From the NCBI GenBank assembly GCA_040235565.1, contig JBECLA010000096.1:1-7465 (forward strand): a DNA stretch of 7,465 nt, given 5' to 3'. Positions 5,936 to 7,465 of the stretch are shown piece by piece. This DNA comes from JAHEIJ01 sp040235565. GTDB taxonomy: Bacteria; Pseudomonadota; Gammaproteobacteria; UBA6429; Thiohalophilaceae. How positions within the stretch are numbered: the first letter of the stretch is position 1; the number at the start of each line of letters is the position of its first letter. A model generated the notes under the pieces. The model worked only from the letters and a program-made list of their open reading frames with translations. It made no database searches and was not told where the DNA came from. The translations under genes and the position numbers were made by a program.

Positions 5936-5994
5936 CTCGTCACTCGTCACTCGTCACTCGCCACTTGTTATTTGTCCCTCGTCCCTCGTCACTG
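5936..5994 (+). repeat. heptamer repeat array, CTCGTC orientation (right edge of spacer 2)
   Basis: Eight consecutive 7-bp units without a single indel (5936-5991): three CTCGTCA, then CTCGCCA, CTTGTTA, TTTGTCC, CTCGTCC and CTCGTCA. The end CTCGTCACTGTTCTT (5985-5999) matches the spacer 1 end CTCGTCCCTGTTCTT at 14 of 15 positions. The last unit contains the gatB stop codon (minus-strand TGA, 5989-5991). Most differences between units are C/T changes. Confidence 0.9.
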
Positions 5995-7425
5995 TTCTTT
6001 AAGTTTTTCACGCAACAACTGGTTGACTTGCGCCGGATTCGCCTTGCCCTGGGTGGCTTTCATGATCTGCCCGACGAAGAAACCCAGCACCTTTTCCTTG
6101 CCGGCCCTGAACTGTTCTACCTGGTCCGGGTTATTGGCGATGACTTCATCCACCAGCGCTTCAATCGCCCCCGTATCGGTGATCTGTTTCAACCCTTTAC
6201 TTTCGATAATGGCATCGGCATCACCCTGGCCTTGCCACATGGCATCAAACACTTCCTTGGCAATCTTGCCGGAAATGGTGTTGTCCTTGATGCGTTTGAT
6301 CATTCCGGCCAGCATGGACGCCGTTACCGGGCTGTCATTGATGTCCCTGTCTTCCTTGTTGAGGTAACTCGACAGTTCTCCCATTACCCAGTTGGCGGAC
6401 AGCTTGGGTTCCGCGGATTCTTTGGCCACAACCTCGTAATAATCCGCCATGTCACGACTGGTGGTAAGAAAACCGGCATCGTAATCACTCAAGCCATAGT
6501 CACTGACAAACCGGGCCTGCTTGGCGTCGGGTAATTCCGGCAACGTAAGGCTAATTTTTTCGATATGCGCGGCATCGATTGCCACCGGCAACAGATCCGG
6601 ATCAGGGAAGTAACGATAGTCCATCGCCTCTTCCTTGGAACGCATGGAGCGGGTTTCCCCCTTGTTGGCATCAAACAGGCGGGTCTCCTGCACCACTTCA
6701 CCACCGGCTTCCAGCAATTCAATCTGACGTTCCACTTCAAACTCGATGGCCCGTTCCACAAACCGGAACGAGTTGATGTTTTTCAACTCGGTGCGAGTAC
6801 CGAATTCCTGCTGGCCTTTGGGACGTACCGAGACGTTGGCATCACACCGAAACGACCCTTCCTGCATGTTGCCGTCACTGATCTCCAGGTAACGCACAAT
6901 CGAATGGATCTTTTTCATATATGCCACGGCTTCCTGCGGGGAGCGCATATCCGGTTCGGATACAATTTCCAGCAAAGGGGTCCCGGCACGATTCAGATCA
7001 ATCCCGGTCATGCCATGAAAATCTTCATGCAACGACTTGCCGGCATCCTCTTCCAGATGCGCCCGCGTCACGCCGATACTCTTGTGGCTGCCATCTTCCA
7101 GTTTAATGGTGACGGCACCCTGCCCCACGATGGGCAATTCGTATTGACTGATCTGATAACCCTTGGGGAGATCGGGGTAGAAATAGTTCTTGCGTGCAAA
7201 AATGGAGAGCGGTGCGATCTCGGCGTTGATCGCCAGACCGAACTTGATGGCCATGTTGACCACGTCCGCATTCAACACCGGCAACACGCCGGGCAAGCCG
7301 AGATCCACGGCACAGGCCTGGGTATTGGGCGCCGCTCCATAGGCGGTCGGTGCGCCGGAAAAAATTTTACTGCTGGTCGCCAGTTGGGTGTGAATTTCCA
7401 GGCCGATGACTGTTTCCCATTCCAT
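5989..7425 (-). CDS. gatB: aspartyl/glutamyl-tRNA amidotransferase subunit B
   Basis: Subunit of GatCAB, which converts Glu-tRNA(Gln) and/or Asp-tRNA(Asn) to the amidated form using ATP and ammonia channelled from GatA. It has 478 residues, close to the usual ~475, and is complete. Visible: N-terminal ETVIGLEIHTQL with the metal-site His12; the PGVLPVLN segment; RKNYFYPDLPKGYQISQ (79-95); HLEEDAGKS (123-131) with its acidic pair; DLNRAGTPLLEIVSEPD (143-159); SFRCDANVS (191-199); RTELKNINSF; DYRYFPDPDLLP; and the C-terminal GatB/YqeY tRNA-binding domain with GKIAKEVFDAMW and FFVGQIMKATQGKANP. The ATG at 7425 is chosen over a TTG one codon upstream; GGAA lies 8 nt before it. The final Glu-Gln-stop is encoded by the end of a repeat array. 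gatA probably lies upstream beyond the window, as is common, but is not seen. Confidence 0.97.
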   Translation of the reverse strand: MEWETVIGLEIHTQLATSSKIFSGAPTAYGAAPNTQACAVDLGLPGVLPVLNADVVNMAIKFGLAINAEIAPLSIFARKNYFYPDLPKGYQISQYELPIVGQGAVTIKLEDGSHKSIGVTRAHLEEDAGKSLHEDFHGMTGIDLNRAGTPLLEIVSEPDMRSPQEAVAYMKKIHSIVRYLEISDGNMQEGSFRCDANVSVRPKGQQEFGTRTELKNINSFRFVERAIEFEVERQIELLEAGGEVVQETRLFDANKGETRSMRSKEEAMDYRYFPDPDLLPVAIDAAHIEKISLTLPELPDAKQARFVSDYGLSDYDAGFLTTSRDMADYYEVVAKESAEPKLSANWVMGELSSYLNKEDRDINDSPVTASMLAGMIKRIKDNTISGKIAKEVFDAMWQGQGDADAIIESKGLKQITDTGAIEALVDEVIANNPDQVEQFRAGKEKVLGFFVGQIMKATQGKANPAQVNQLLREKLKEQ

Positions 7426-7433
7426 CAATAAAG

Positions 7434-7461
7434 TTCCGAGTTACGAGGGACGAGTGACGAG
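7434..7461 (+). repeat. heptamer repeat array, GACGAG orientation, upstream of gatB (runs to window edge)
   Basis: Four in-phase units: TTCCGAG, TTACGAG, GGACGAG and TGACGAG, then GAAA at the window edge. On the minus strand the innermost degenerate unit supplies the GGAA that could serve as the gatB ribosome site. By analogy with the other two spacers, a matching CTCGTC array would be expected further right, outside the window. Confidence 0.85.
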
Positions 7462-7465
7462 GAAA

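Noticed and set aside
6565..7431. 288-aa plus-strand open frame opposite gatB
   Set aside because: Antisense shadow of a conserved full-length gatB, with no family features of its own.

Overview
The window looks like a chromosomal segment of a gammaproteobacterium. The order hemA-prfA-prmC followed by a moeB/thiF-type gene is typical of that class. The visible PrfA, PrmC and Hsp33 sequences resemble the Escherichia coli proteins closely, and GatB points to a lineage that makes Gln-tRNA or Asn-tRNA by transamidation, which E. coli does not. I cannot name a genus. No rRNA, tRNA, CRISPR array, phage or transposase gene was seen.

Left part (1-2641, + strand): the 3' end of hemA (tetrapyrrole synthesis) overlaps prfA (release factor 1) by 4 bp. 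After 45 bp comes prmC, whose product methylates the GGQ glutamine of RF1, so substrate and modifier are neighbours. GC content in sampled 60-bp lines is about 65-75% in hemA and most of prfA, then falls to about 50-62% from the 3' end of prfA onward.

Middle (2642-4531): a 132-aa protein of unknown function (2757-3155) with a ferredoxin-like, HMA-like pattern lacking CxxC; then a 439-bp repeat-filled spacer; then a complete MoeB/ThiF-type adenylyltransferase (3595-4329). A short palindrome-ended repeat (4346-4500) lies between this gene and the convergent minus-strand genes.

Right part (4532-7465, - strand): gatB is followed by a 316-bp spacer, then hslO (redox chaperone Hsp33), then a small lipoprotein gene, all in the same direction. 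Another repeat array starts just upstream of gatB.

The most distinctive feature is a family of 7-bp repeats (GACGAGK on one side, its complement MCTCGTC on the other). They frame the two large spacers as inverted pairs ending in CAGGGACGAG...CTCGTCCCTG-like termini, and a third array starts at the right edge. In front of both moeB and hslO the same 10-mer, CTCGTCCCTG, ends exactly 5 nt before the start codon, where a Shine-Dalgarno would normally be. The gatB stop codon lies inside another array. One spacer also carries a roughly 75-bp minisatellite (A-B-A'-B') whose one large length difference is exactly three heptamers. This repeat system is the best candidate for something undescribed. Its function is not shown by the sequence.
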